5,050 bases of DNA, from positions 1 to 5,050 of the forward strand of contig URRX01000099.1 of the NCBI GenBank assembly GCA_900550345.1, in the 5' to 3' direction. Origin of the DNA: an uncultured Anaerococcus sp. (GTDB taxonomy: Bacteria > Bacillota > Clostridia > Tissierellales > Peptoniphilaceae). This document shows, in pieces, positions 1 through 5,050 of the stretch (its first letter is position 1; each line of letters opens with the position of its first letter). The position numbers and the translations under genes were made by a program. The notes under the pieces are model-generated. The model was not told the DNA's origin. It did not search any database and saw nothing but the letters and a program-made list of their open reading frames with translations.

Positions 1-490
1 TTAAATAGCCTGCCTCTATATCGGATTTCCTATCGCCTATTATTATAAAATTGTCTATTTTATTTATTTTTATTATTTCTGATTTATCCTTATAATCATA
101 ATCTTCGCCTATTAAATATTTACTAAAATATAAGTCTAGCTTATAAATTTTTCTTGCGCTATCAATATATTTTCTAGGACATGATGAAAGGATTATTAAT
201 TCGTGTTTCTTTTTTAGGATATTTAATATTTTTTCTGTATCATAGTATAAACTACCAAATTCTTTCATATTTTTTAACATGAAATTTCCTGTTGTTTCAA
301 TCAATTTTTCTTTATTATAGGAATCATCGAGAAAATCATCCCAAATTTTTCTTGGAGGAAAGCCAAGATATGATTTTGGAGAAAGATTTGGCTTTTTTAT
401 TTTATATTTTTTTAAGGTTTGGTAAAATGCTTTTTTGTAAATTTCATCACTTTTATGGATAGTTCCATCAAAGTCAAAAATTATTTTCAT
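1..490 (-). CDS. HAD-superfamily phosphatase, N-terminal part (3' end cut by the window)
   Basis: The frame opens with ATG at 490-488 and stays open to the window edge, giving 163 residues; the end of the protein lies outside. It begins MKIIFDFDGT, the HAD motif I with nucleophile Asp6 and acid/base Asp8. Motif II is the Ser102 of a hydrophobic-LSS strand, the motif III lysine is probably Lys134 or Lys136, and motif IV is GDRKSD at 152-157. An alpha-helical cap between motifs I and II (about residues 14-80) suits the phosphoglycolate-phosphatase-like subfamily I. Such proteins usually have about 200-220 residues, so perhaps 40-60 are missing. Its start overlaps the ribH stop as ATGA, with only a weak GGAT upstream, so translation is probably coupled to ribH and the gene is the fifth in the rib operon. 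Substrate is not readable from sequence. Context suggests the pyrimidine phosphatase of riboflavin synthesis, but a general housekeeping phosphatase is equally possible. Confidence 0.85.
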   Translation of the reverse strand, partial: MKIIFDFDGTIHKSDEIYKKAFYQTLKKYKIKKPNLSPKSYLGFPPRKIWDDFLDDSYNKEKLIETTGNFMLKNMKEFGSLYYDTEKILNILKKKHELIILSSCPRKYIDSARKIYKLDLYFSKYLIGEDYDYKDKSEIIKINKIDNFIIIGDRKSDIEAGYL

Positions 491-945
491 ATAAGATCCA
501 TTAGATTTGCCATTTCAATTGCAGATATAGCTGCATCACTTCCCTTATTTCCGGATTTTGTTCCTGCTCTTTGAACAGCTTGTTCTATTGTATCTGTTGT
601 AACAACTCCAAAAATAATTGGCTTTCCGCTTTCAAGTGATACATTTGCAATTCCTTTTGAAACTTCTGAGCAAACATAATCATAATGAGAAGTATCTCCT
701 CTTATAACTGCTCCCAAACAAATTACAGCATCATAATCCTTATGAGCTAGTTTTTTTGCTGCAAGAGGAATTTCAAAAGCACCTGGAACTCTAACAAGTT
801 CTATTTCTTCATCTTTTACTTCATGTCTTTTTAGTGTATCAAGGCAACCTTCTACTAGCCTATCTGTTATAAAATGATTAAATCTTGCAACAACAATTGC
901 ATATTTTTTTCCATTTGATACTAAATTTGCACTATATTCTTTCAT
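487..945 (-). CDS. ribH: 6,7-dimethyl-8-ribityllumazine synthase
   Basis: RibH condenses 5-amino-6-ribitylaminouracil with 3,4-dihydroxy-2-butanone 4-phosphate to give the lumazine that riboflavin synthase uses; it forms cytosolic pentamers or 60-mer capsids. The 152-residue protein has the family's normal length and all its hallmarks: ARFNHFIT (20-27, substrate-stacking Phe22), VPGAFEIP (53-60), the phosphate/catalytic block VIRGDTSHYD (80-89, with catalytic His87), FGVVTTDT (112-119), and RAGTKSGNKG (126-135, phosphate-binding Arg126). The start is supported by AAGGAG six bases before the ATG. The gene directly abuts the ribBA stop (TAA then ATG), so its ribosome binding site lies inside the last ribBA codons. 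Its TGA stop overlaps the start of the next gene. It should be controlled by the FMN riboswitch upstream of ribD. Confidence 0.98.
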   Translation of the reverse strand: MKEYSANLVSNGKKYAIVVARFNHFITDRLVEGCLDTLKRHEVKDEEIELVRVPGAFEIPLAAKKLAHKDYDAVICLGAVIRGDTSHYDYVCSEVSKGIANVSLESGKPIIFGVVTTDTIEQAVQRAGTKSGNKGSDAAISAIEMANLMDLI

Positions 946-2160
946 TTATATCTCCTTAAATTCTCTTAAATCATGTCCCATTCTATCTGCTTTTGTTTTT
1001 AAATAAACCCTATCAATATGGTTTGAATGAATTTCTATTGGAACTCTTTTATTAACTTTTATCTCATATTTTTCAACCTGCTCAATTTTATCAGGGTTAT
1101 TTGTGAGTAAGTCGATTGATTTTACTCCCAATTCTTTTAACATAAGACAAGCAATTTTATAATTTCTTAAATCTGGAGCAAAACCTAGTTTTAAATTTGC
1201 ATCTACAGTATCATATCCTTCTTCTTGAAGATGATAAGCTTTGATCTTATTAAATAAACCAATTCCTCTTCCTTCTTGTCTTAGATAAAGAATTATTCCT
1301 GATCCATTTTCATCAATCATTTCCATCGCCTTATGAAGTTGGTTTCCACAATCACACCTATTTGATGAAAACACATCGCCAGTTAAGCATTCTGAATGAA
1401 TTCTAGTTAGAATATTTTCACCATCAACCTTACCCTTTATCAAGGCTAGATGTTCTTTATTTTCTATTTTGTCATAAAAACTAATAGCCTTGAAATTTCC
1501 ATGGTCTGTAGGAAGGTTAATAATATTTGTTTTTTCTAATAAGTTTTCTTGATTTTTTGAAAAATCTATCTTATTTTCTTCTATATATTTTTTAATTTCA
1601 GACACACTAGTCATTTTCATACCAAGTTTTTTTGCAAGATCAACTACCGCTTTTCCTTTAAGCATGTGGCCATCATCTGCCATAATTTCACAACATAAAC
1701 CTATTTCTTTTAAATTTGAAATTCTCATCAAATCAATTGTAGCCTCAGTGTGGCCTTCTCTTACCAAAACCCCCTTTTCTTTTGCTATAAGAGGAAATAC
1801 ATGACCAGGCCTTCTAAAATCACTTGCTTTTGTATTATTATCTGCAAGGGCTCTTATGGTTTCTGCTCTTTCAAAAGCTGATATTCCTGTTTCTGTATTA
1901 ACATGGTCAATTGAAACCGTAAAGGCTGTTTCATGGTTATCTGTATTATTTTTAACCATCATATCAAGGTCAAATTGTTTGGCAATGTTTTTTCCAATAG
2001 GAGTACAGATTAATCCTCTGGCGTATTTTGCCATAATATTTATCATCTCGCCTGTTACATTTTCTCCAGCACAGACCATATCAGCTTCATTTTCCCTATC
2101 TTCGTCATCTGTTACTATAATTATTTCGTTATTTCTTAATGCATTTATAATTTCTTCCAT
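946..2160 (-). CDS. ribBA: Bifunctional 3,4-dihydroxy-2-butanone-4-phosphate synthase / GTP cyclohydrolase II
   Basis: This 404-residue cytosolic fusion makes both precursors of riboflavin. The N-terminal RibB domain (about 1-200) turns ribulose 5-phosphate into DHBP plus formate. It shows the acidic loop DDEDRENEAD (18-27), RRPGHVFPL (116-124), GHTEATIDL (136-144) and CEIM (157-160). The C-terminal RibA domain (about 205-404) opens GTP to the diaminopyrimidine. It shows HSECLTGD (255-262), the zinc ligands Cys258, Cys269 and Cys271 in the RCDCG block, YLRQEGRGIGL (292-302), DTVDAN (317-322) and TNNP (353-356). Every expected catalytic element is present, so both activities look intact, unlike RibBA proteins in which one half has decayed. 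The start matches the usual RibB N-terminus. It lies five bases after the ribE stop and has no convincing Shine-Dalgarno sequence, which suggests coupling to ribE translation. Confidence 0.98.
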   Translation of the reverse strand: MEEIINALRNNEIIIVTDDEDRENEADMVCAGENVTGEMINIMAKYARGLICTPIGKNIAKQFDLDMMVKNNTDNHETAFTVSIDHVNTETGISAFERAETIRALADNNTKASDFRRPGHVFPLIAKEKGVLVREGHTEATIDLMRISNLKEIGLCCEIMADDGHMLKGKAVVDLAKKLGMKMTSVSEIKKYIEENKIDFSKNQENLLEKTNIINLPTDHGNFKAISFYDKIENKEHLALIKGKVDGENILTRIHSECLTGDVFSSNRCDCGNQLHKAMEMIDENGSGIILYLRQEGRGIGLFNKIKAYHLQEEGYDTVDANLKLGFAPDLRNYKIACLMLKELGVKSIDLLTNNPDKIEQVEKYEIKVNKRVPIEIHSNHIDRVYLKTKADRMGHDLREFKEI

Positions 2161-2165
2161 ATTTT

Positions 2166-2789
2166 TTAAAAACCATTTTCTAATAAAAAGTTTTTATCCA
2201 ACCTTTCTTCTTTTTTATTTGCCATAGATTTTTGAATAAATCTATTTATAATATCTGTTTCAATATTTATTTCATCGCCAATTTTTTTATATTTAAAATT
2301 TGTTCTTTCAAGTGTCTCAGGAATAAGGGCTACCTCAAAACTTGTATTTTTATCATCTGAAACTGTAAGAGATATTCCATCAAGTGTCACAGATCCTTTC
2401 TTTACTATTAAAGAGCAAATTTCTGGACTTGCCGAAATTGTATATAAATTTCCCCTTATATTTTTAATCTTACCAACTCCATCAACATGACCTTGAACTA
2501 TATGGCCATCAAGCCTATCTGAAAGTCTTAAAGCTCTTTCTAGATTTACTTTTTTATTTAAGTATGAACTATCAAATTTAGTCATCTTCAAACTTTCATT
2601 CATAAGATCCGCCCTGTAAGTTTTATCAGTAATTTCTGTTACTGTAAGACAAACCCCATCAGTCATAATTGAGTCCCCAAGTTTTGTATCTTCTAAAACA
2701 ATATTTGCTTCAACTTCTATTTGAACGTGGTCATTTACCTTTTTAAAAGATAAAATTTTGCCCATTTCTTCAGATATTCCAGTGAACAT
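2166..2789 (-). CDS. ribE: Riboflavin synthase, alpha chain
   Basis: RibE dismutates two molecules of 6,7-dimethyl-8-ribityllumazine into riboflavin and 5-amino-6-ribitylaminouracil, the last step of the pathway. From the chosen ATG the protein has 207 residues and begins MFTGISEEMG, the classical family N-terminus. The two lumazine-binding barrels are visible as a repeat: GVCLTV (45-50) in the first and GISLTV (138-143) in the second. Between them lie ERALRLSDRLDGH (84-96) and QGHVDGVG (99-106), and IPETLERTNF follows at 156-165. The end, LLENGF, resembles the C-terminus of the Bacillus enzyme. An in-frame TTG twelve bases upstream is a possible longer start, but the ATG has GAGG at 2799-2796 with a six-base spacer and gives the conserved first residues. 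The gene overlaps the end of ribD by 20 bases. In some organisms this gene is called ribC or ribB. Confidence 0.97.
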   Translation of the reverse strand: MFTGISEEMGKILSFKKVNDHVQIEVEANIVLEDTKLGDSIMTDGVCLTVTEITDKTYRADLMNESLKMTKFDSSYLNKKVNLERALRLSDRLDGHIVQGHVDGVGKIKNIRGNLYTISASPEICSLIVKKGSVTLDGISLTVSDDKNTSFEVALIPETLERTNFKYKKIGDEINIETDIINRFIQKSMANKKEERLDKNFLLENGF

Positions 2790-3849
2790 TTTTAGCCTCA
2801 ATCATAATGTTATCATCAAATCTTTTCACATCTTCAATCTCAAACTTATATCCATATTTAATCTTATCAACTCCTCTTCCATTAAAAGGAGATTTAGAAT
2901 CAAATCCACTAATTATTTTAGGTGAAATAAATTCATAGATTTTATCAACCAAGCCTTCTTCTAAAAAACCATAATTTAAGTTTGAACCACCTTCTACCAA
3001 AATAGATCCTATATTCATTTCATAAAGTTTATTTACTAAATCCTCTAGGTCAACTTTATTATTTTTCATCTTGCACTTGATTAGATTTAAATTAGGATTA
3101 TTACTATCAATACATGTAGCTATATAAGTTTTTTTATCACTATCTAAATTGAAAACTTTGTAATCCTTATAATTTTCTTCAATTTCTAAATGTGTGTCAA
3201 CAATGATTCTTACTGGATCTACTCCTCCTTCTATCCTTGAATTTAAGGAAGGATTATCGTGAATCAAAGTATTTTTTCCTACAATAATTGCATCATAATC
3301 ATTTCTTAGTTTATGAACATACTCTCTAGAAAATTCATTTGATATCCATTTTGAATCATTGATATTTGAAGAAATTTTTCCATCCAAGGTTTGAGCATAT
3401 TTTAGAGCTATAAGAGGTCTATTATATTTAATATTAAAGAAAAATTTTTCATTTAGTTTTTTACCTTCATCTTCAAGTAAACCCGTAATAACTTCAATAT
3501 TGTTATCTTTTAACTCTTTAAGACCATCAACCTTTGGATTAGTGTCAACATTTGAAATTATAACTTTTTTTATATTTCTTTTAATAATCTCCAAAGTGCA
3601 AGGACCTTGTTTGCCCCAATGAGAACAAGGCTCCAAGTTTACATATAATATCGCTCCATCACAATCACTATTTAAATTATTAAAACAATCAACTTCTGCA
3701 TGAGTTTTTCCATATTCATGATGAAAACCTGTAGAAATAATCTCGTTATTTTTTACAAGTACAGCACCAACTAAAGGATTTGTTAAGGTTTTTCCTCTTG
3801 CTTTTTTAGCAAGTTCAAAACATTTTCTCATATAATATTTATCATTCAT
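2770..3849 (-). CDS. ribD: Bifunctional diaminohydroxyphosphoribosylaminopyrimidine deaminase / 5-amino-6-(5-phosphoribosylamino)uracil reductase
   Basis: RibD carries out the second and third steps after GTP ring opening: pyrimidine deamination, then NADPH-dependent reduction of the ribosyl group to ribityl. The 359-residue protein has the usual length. The N-terminal cytidine-deaminase-like domain (about 1-140) has TNPLVGAVLV (23-32), the zinc and catalytic HAE (His50, Glu52), and PCSHWG...PC with zinc ligands Cys75 and Cys84. The common GKTPPC appears here as GKQGPC. The reductase domain (about 144-359) has LKYAQTLDGKIS (149-160), SKWIS (166-170), the DAIIVGKNTL block (186-195), DNPSL (198-202) and VEGGSNL (285-291). 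The start has a strong GGAGGAGG at 3861-3854. It is the first gene after the FMN riboswitch and terminator, so it is the first to be shut off when FMN is plentiful. It is called ribG in Bacillus. Confidence 0.98.
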   Translation of the reverse strand: MNDKYYMRKCFELAKKARGKTLTNPLVGAVLVKNNEIISTGFHHEYGKTHAEVDCFNNLNSDCDGAILYVNLEPCSHWGKQGPCTLEIIKRNIKKVIISNVDTNPKVDGLKELKDNNIEVITGLLEDEGKKLNEKFFFNIKYNRPLIALKYAQTLDGKISSNINDSKWISNEFSREYVHKLRNDYDAIIVGKNTLIHDNPSLNSRIEGGVDPVRIIVDTHLEIEENYKDYKVFNLDSDKKTYIATCIDSNNPNLNLIKCKMKNNKVDLEDLVNKLYEMNIGSILVEGGSNLNYGFLEEGLVDKIYEFISPKIISGFDSKSPFNGRGVDKIKYGYKFEIEDVKRFDDNIMIEAKNVHWNI

Positions 3850-3873
3850 CTTGCCTCCTCCACAATTCTAGGC

Positions 3874-3901
3874 AAAAGAAAAAGTCCCTTTTCAGGGACT
3901 T
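3874..3901 (-). terminator. Riboswitch-controlled intrinsic terminator before ribD
   Basis: On the transcribed strand AAGTCCCT (3901-3894) pairs perfectly with AGGGACTT (3889-3882) around a GAAA loop (3893-3890). This gives an eight-base-pair stem with a GNRA-type tetraloop. The stem runs directly into a T-rich tract, TTTCTTTT (3881-3874). It lies between the FMN aptamer and the ribD ribosome binding site, leaving the latter free (3861-3854). This layout indicates control by transcription attenuation, not by sequestration of the start. Seven bases of its left arm and loop are complementary to the 5' edge of the aptamer, the likely antiterminator pairing. Confidence 0.88.
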
Positions 3902-4030
3902 AAATTATTTCAAAAGAAAAATCAAAATATCTTCTCTCATCCAGACTATACTGTCGGTATAGGAATTTCACCTATTCAGCAAAAAGCTCGCGGACTTTAC
4001 CGCCGGTGGGGAATCACACCCCGCCCTGAA
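3891..4030 (-). promoter_or_regulatory. Probable antiterminator pairing of the rib leader
   Basis: TTCAGGG at 4030-4024, on the 5' edge of the FMN aptamer, is a perfect seven-base reverse complement of CCCTGAA at 3897-3891, which forms part of the left arm and loop of the terminator. The first segment also supplies three bases to P1 of the aptamer. The two states therefore exclude each other: with FMN, P1 closes and the terminator forms; without FMN, the long-range pairing would block the terminator and transcription would enter ribD. The complement is seen directly; the switching mechanism is inferred. Confidence 0.5.
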
Positions 4031-4034
4031 GAAT
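3928..4034 (-). promoter_or_regulatory. FMN riboswitch (RFN element)
   Basis: The transcribed strand carries the highly conserved RFN core. In order it reads AGGGCGGGGTG, then a loop and CCCCACC (P2), then CCGGCGGT...AGTCCGCGAGC. A short variable arm follows (TTTTTGCTGA region). Next comes an ATAGG/CCTAT hairpin holding TGAAATT, and then CCGACAGTATAGTCTGGATG and AGAGAAG. P1 can close by TCTTC (4032-4028) pairing with GAAGA (3934-3930). The family binds FMN directly and turns off riboflavin synthesis or transport genes. Here it lies in the roughly 200-base leader of ribD and should control the operon through the terminator that follows. The P4 arm is short; the conserved core looks intact. Confidence 0.97.
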
Positions 4035-4057
4035 TGTGTTATTTTATTTACACTTTA

Positions 4058-4085
4058 ATTATAATATAAATTATTTTTTTGTCAA
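4058..4085 (-). promoter_or_regulatory. Sigma-A-type promoter of the rib operon
   Basis: The transcribed strand has a perfect -35 box TTGACA (4085-4080) and a perfect -10 box TATAAT (4063-4058) separated by 16 bases. The expected transcription start is near 4051, about 20 bases before the first stem of the FMN riboswitch. A spacer one base shorter than the ideal 17 is the only departure from consensus. The promoter therefore looks strong and constitutive, with control left to the riboswitch. Confidence 0.85.
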
Positions 4086-4094
4086 TCGTTTACA

Positions 4095-4127
4095 TATGAT
4101 TTTTTTAATTTAAAATAAAAAATCATA
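4095..4127. repeat. AT-rich inverted repeat upstream of the rib promoter
   Basis: Eleven-base arms, tatgatttttt (4095-4105) and aaaaaatcata (4117-4127), are perfect reverse complements around an 11-base AT-rich spacer. The element starts ten bases upstream of the -35 box. It could be an UP-element-like A/T tract, a regulator site, or a chance result of base composition. It follows the rpsU terminator, so it is not needed to end that transcript. Confidence 0.6.
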
Positions 4128-4140
4128 AAATTTAGCCAAT

Positions 4141-4164
4141 AAAAAAAAGACCCAATTGGGTCTT
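4141..4164 (-). terminator. Intrinsic terminator of the HIT-rpsU unit
   Basis: Six bases after the rpsU stop, the transcribed strand has AAGACCC (4164-4158) pairing with GGGTCTT (4153-4147) around AATT. The whole element AAGACCCAATTGGGTCTT is a perfect palindrome. It continues into six further Ts (4146-4141). The GC-rich inner stem plus the T-run make a textbook Rho-independent terminator, which separates this unit from the rib promoter. Confidence 0.92.
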
Positions 4165-4170
4165 AGATTA

Positions 4171-4350
4171 CTATTTTCTTCTTTTTTTTCTCTTTGCTGC
4201 CTCAGATTTCTTTTTTCTTTTAAGGCTTGGCTTTTCGTAGTGTTCTCTTTTTCTGTATTCTGTTAGAACACCGGATCTTGCGCATTGTCTTTTGAATCTT
4301 TTAATTGCACTATCAATTGATTCGTTTTCTCCGACTCTGATCTCTGTCAT
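4171..4350 (-). CDS. rpsU: 30S ribosomal protein S21
   Basis: S21 is a small basic protein of the 30S subunit, near the 3' end of 16S rRNA, that takes part in initiation. The 59-residue product begins MTEIRVGENESIDSAIKRFK and continues RQCARSGVLTEYRKREHYEKPS, ending in a Lys/Arg-rich tail (KRKKKSEAAKRKKRRK). This matches the family in length and sequence. The frame is open 18 codons further upstream, but that longer start would reach into the preceding HIT gene and add a non-conserved extension. The chosen ATG (4350-4348) has a G-rich ribosome binding site (GAGGGGGG) just upstream. It lies 38 bases after the HIT gene, probably on the same transcript, and is followed at once by a terminator. 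Confidence 0.97.
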   Translation of the reverse strand: MTEIRVGENESIDSAIKRFKRQCARSGVLTEYRKREHYEKPSLKRKKKSEAAKRKKRRK

Positions 4351-4388
4351 TTCTATCCCCCCTCTCGTATCACACATTAAGTTTGAAA

Positions 4389-4730
4389 TCAACCTGGTGG
4401 CCATTGTAAGGACCTTTGTGCTAAAACATGAAAATGCATGTGTTTAACAGTTTGTCCTCCATCTTCTCCCGTATTGTTGACTATTCTATAGCCATCTTCG
4501 GCTACATTTAGATTTTCAGTTATTTTTTTAATAACCATAAAGATATGAGAAACAATATCTTTATCTTCTTCATCTAACTTCGCCAAACTTTCTATGTGTT
4601 TTTTTGGTATTACAAGAAAATGGATAGGTGCTTGTGGATCTAGATCATTAAATGCAATTACTTTTTCATCTTCATAGATTACATCTGATGGTATCTCTCC
4701 ATCAGCGATCTTGCAAAATACACAGTCCAT
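4389..4730 (-). CDS. HIT (histidine triad) family nucleotide-binding protein, HinT-like
   Basis: HinT-type HIT proteins are cytosolic homodimers that hydrolyse purine nucleoside phosphoramidates and related adenylylated compounds; the cellular role in this organism is unknown. The 113-residue protein has the family's usual length. It starts MDCVFCKIADGEIP, with a Cys3-x-x-Cys6 pair typical of zinc-binding bacterial members. IPKKHIESL follows at 41-49 and the catalytic triad HMHFHV at 97-102 (His97, His99, His101; nucleophile probably His99). It ends in WPPG as HinT proteins commonly do. After the triad, the usual Leu-Gly-Gly-Arg is Leu-Ala-Gln-Arg. The start has GGGGGTGA a few bases upstream. 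It is the first gene of a two-gene unit with rpsU, a pairing often seen in Clostridia. Confidence 0.95.
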   Translation of the reverse strand: MDCVFCKIADGEIPSDVIYEDEKVIAFNDLDPQAPIHFLVIPKKHIESLAKLDEEDKDIVSHIFMVIKKITENLNVAEDGYRIVNNTGEDGGQTVKHMHFHVLAQRSLQWPPG

Positions 4731-4751
4731 ACTTCACCCCCATTGATAAAT

Positions 4752-4780
4752 ATAATATCATATTTTAATAAAAAGGTAAA
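4752..4780 (-). promoter_or_regulatory. Probable extended -10 promoter of the HIT-rpsU unit
   Basis: The transcribed strand shows TGATATTAT: a TGn extension at 4760-4758 and a -10 box TATTAT (4757-4752, five of six consensus bases). A -35-like TTTACC (4780-4775, four of six) lies 17 bases upstream. Transcription would start near 4745, leaving a very short leader before the G-rich ribosome binding site. In such AT-rich DNA, -10 look-alikes are common; spacing and the TGn element raise the confidence. Confidence 0.55.
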
Positions 4781-4799
4781 ATTTTTTTATAATTTTTAC
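4776..4799 (-). terminator. Weak AT-rich hairpin after the carrier gene, possible terminator
   Basis: GTAAAA (4799-4794, overlapping the stop codon) can pair with TTTTAC (4781-4776), with a CCTTTTTATT run just beyond. The stem has only six pairs, one of them G-C, and a 12-base loop, so it would be unstable. It overlaps the -35 region of the next promoter. If it is not a terminator, the carrier transcript may read through into the HIT gene. Confidence 0.2.
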
Positions 4800-5050
4800 A
4801 AACTTATTTGTTTTATCTTATCTTTTTTTATAACAATTATTATTAAAGCTAAAATAAATCCTATTATTGCTGGTATCACCCAGCCGAACCCTAGATTAAA
4901 TCCTGGTAATATTGACTTAGCAAAATTCAAAATATTTTCAATATAAGGAATTTTTGTAATATTTGCTGGTAGTGCTTTCAAAAAGTCAAAAATAGCAAAA
5001 ATTGCTGTAAAAAATATTGTAAAAGTAAAAATAATCTTATTTCTACCTAT
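4796..5050 (-). CDS. brnQ: Branched-chain amino acid transporter, BrnQ/LIVCS family, C-terminal end (5' part outside the window)
   Basis: The frame is open from the window edge to TAA at 4798-4796, giving the last 84 residues of a membrane protein. Two hydrophobic helices are visible: about residues 6-24 (IIFTFTIFFTAIFAIFDFL) and about 53-72, within LGFGWVIPAIIGFILALIII. A basic tail, KKDKIKQ, follows. The LGxGWxIPAIIGF block before the last helix resembles the C-terminus of BrnQ sodium- or proton-coupled carriers for leucine, isoleucine and valine; full-length members have about 430-450 residues. A TTG codon at 4981-4979 could be misread as a start, but the frame continues upstream in the same hydrophobic style. 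The family call rests on a short fragment. No functional link to the HIT-rpsU unit is evident. Confidence 0.7.
   Translation of the reverse strand: MGRNKIIFTFTIFFTAIFAIFDFLKALPANITKIPYIENILNFAKSILPGFNLGFGWVIPAIIGFILALIIIVIKKDKIKQISL

Noticed and set aside
2168..2195. AU-rich hairpin (AAAAAC/GTTTTT arms) at the ribE-ribBA junction
   Set aside because: It has only one G-C pair, contains mismatches, lies in coding sequence and is not followed by a T-run on the transcribed strand. It is probably a result of base composition.
1856..2227. Plus-strand open frame of 123 codons, rich in Ser/Ile/Leu/Phe
   Set aside because: It lies entirely opposite the conserved N-terminal half of ribBA and the end of ribE. 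Its hydrophobic look is what the complement of a Lys/Glu-rich coding strand produces, and it resembles no family I know.
4351..4404. Upstream extension of rpsU by 18 residues
   Set aside because: It would overlap the end of the HIT gene and add sequence absent from S21 proteins. The internal ATG has the ribosome binding site and the conserved start.
4743..4946. Plus-strand open frame of 67 codons
   Set aside because: It is the antisense shadow of the carrier C-terminus and the HIT promoter region, with no ribosome binding site I can see.
4796..4981. A separate 61-residue small membrane protein starting at TTG 4981
   Set aside because: The same frame is open to the window edge with continuous hydrophobic sequence, and the protein looks like a carrier C-terminus, so TTG is an internal leucine codon.

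Overview
The window is AT-rich DNA with every gene on the minus strand. Lysine/asparagine/isoleucine-rich proteins, GGAGG-type ribosome binding sites, intrinsic terminators and the rib gene order (ribD-ribE-ribBA-ribH under an FMN riboswitch) point to a low-GC Gram-positive anaerobe, perhaps of the Clostridia/Tissierellia (Anaerococcus/Peptoniphilus-like). The genus is an inference from general resemblance only.

Reading in the direction of transcription (high to low coordinates): (i) 5050-4796 holds the C-terminal end of a BrnQ-like branched-chain amino acid carrier. (ii) 4780-4141 is a small unit with its own extended -10 promoter. It encodes a HIT (histidine triad) nucleotide-binding protein and ribosomal protein S21 (rpsU) and ends in a strong intrinsic terminator. 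(iii) 4140-3850 is a gene-free stretch of about 320 bases (counting the rpsU terminator) that is densely regulatory. It contains an AT-rich inverted repeat, a near-consensus sigma-A-type promoter (TTGACA / 16 nt / TATAAT), an FMN riboswitch (RFN element) and an intrinsic terminator just before ribD. (iv) 3849-487 is the riboflavin operon ribD, ribE, ribBA, ribH, with overlapping or nearly abutting genes. (v) 490-1 is the start of a HAD-family phosphatase whose ATG overlaps the ribH stop by four bases; it runs off the window.

Together the rib genes supply the classical enzymes from GTP and ribulose 5-phosphate to riboflavin: GTP cyclohydrolase II and DHBP synthase (RibBA), deaminase/reductase (RibD), lumazine synthase (RibH) and riboflavin synthase (RibE). 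The one step they do not encode is dephosphorylation of the 5-amino-6-(5-phosphoribitylamino)uracil intermediate. In bacteria where the enzyme is known, HAD phosphatases do this, so the coupled HAD gene is a natural candidate. High FMN should close the aptamer and let the terminator form. A perfect 7-base complement between the 5' side of the aptamer and the terminator arm/loop offers a plausible antiterminator.

The region is largely ordinary core metabolism. The points most worth a second look are the coupled HAD phosphatase and the architecture of the riboswitch expression platform. I see no mobile element, CRISPR array, tRNA or rRNA.
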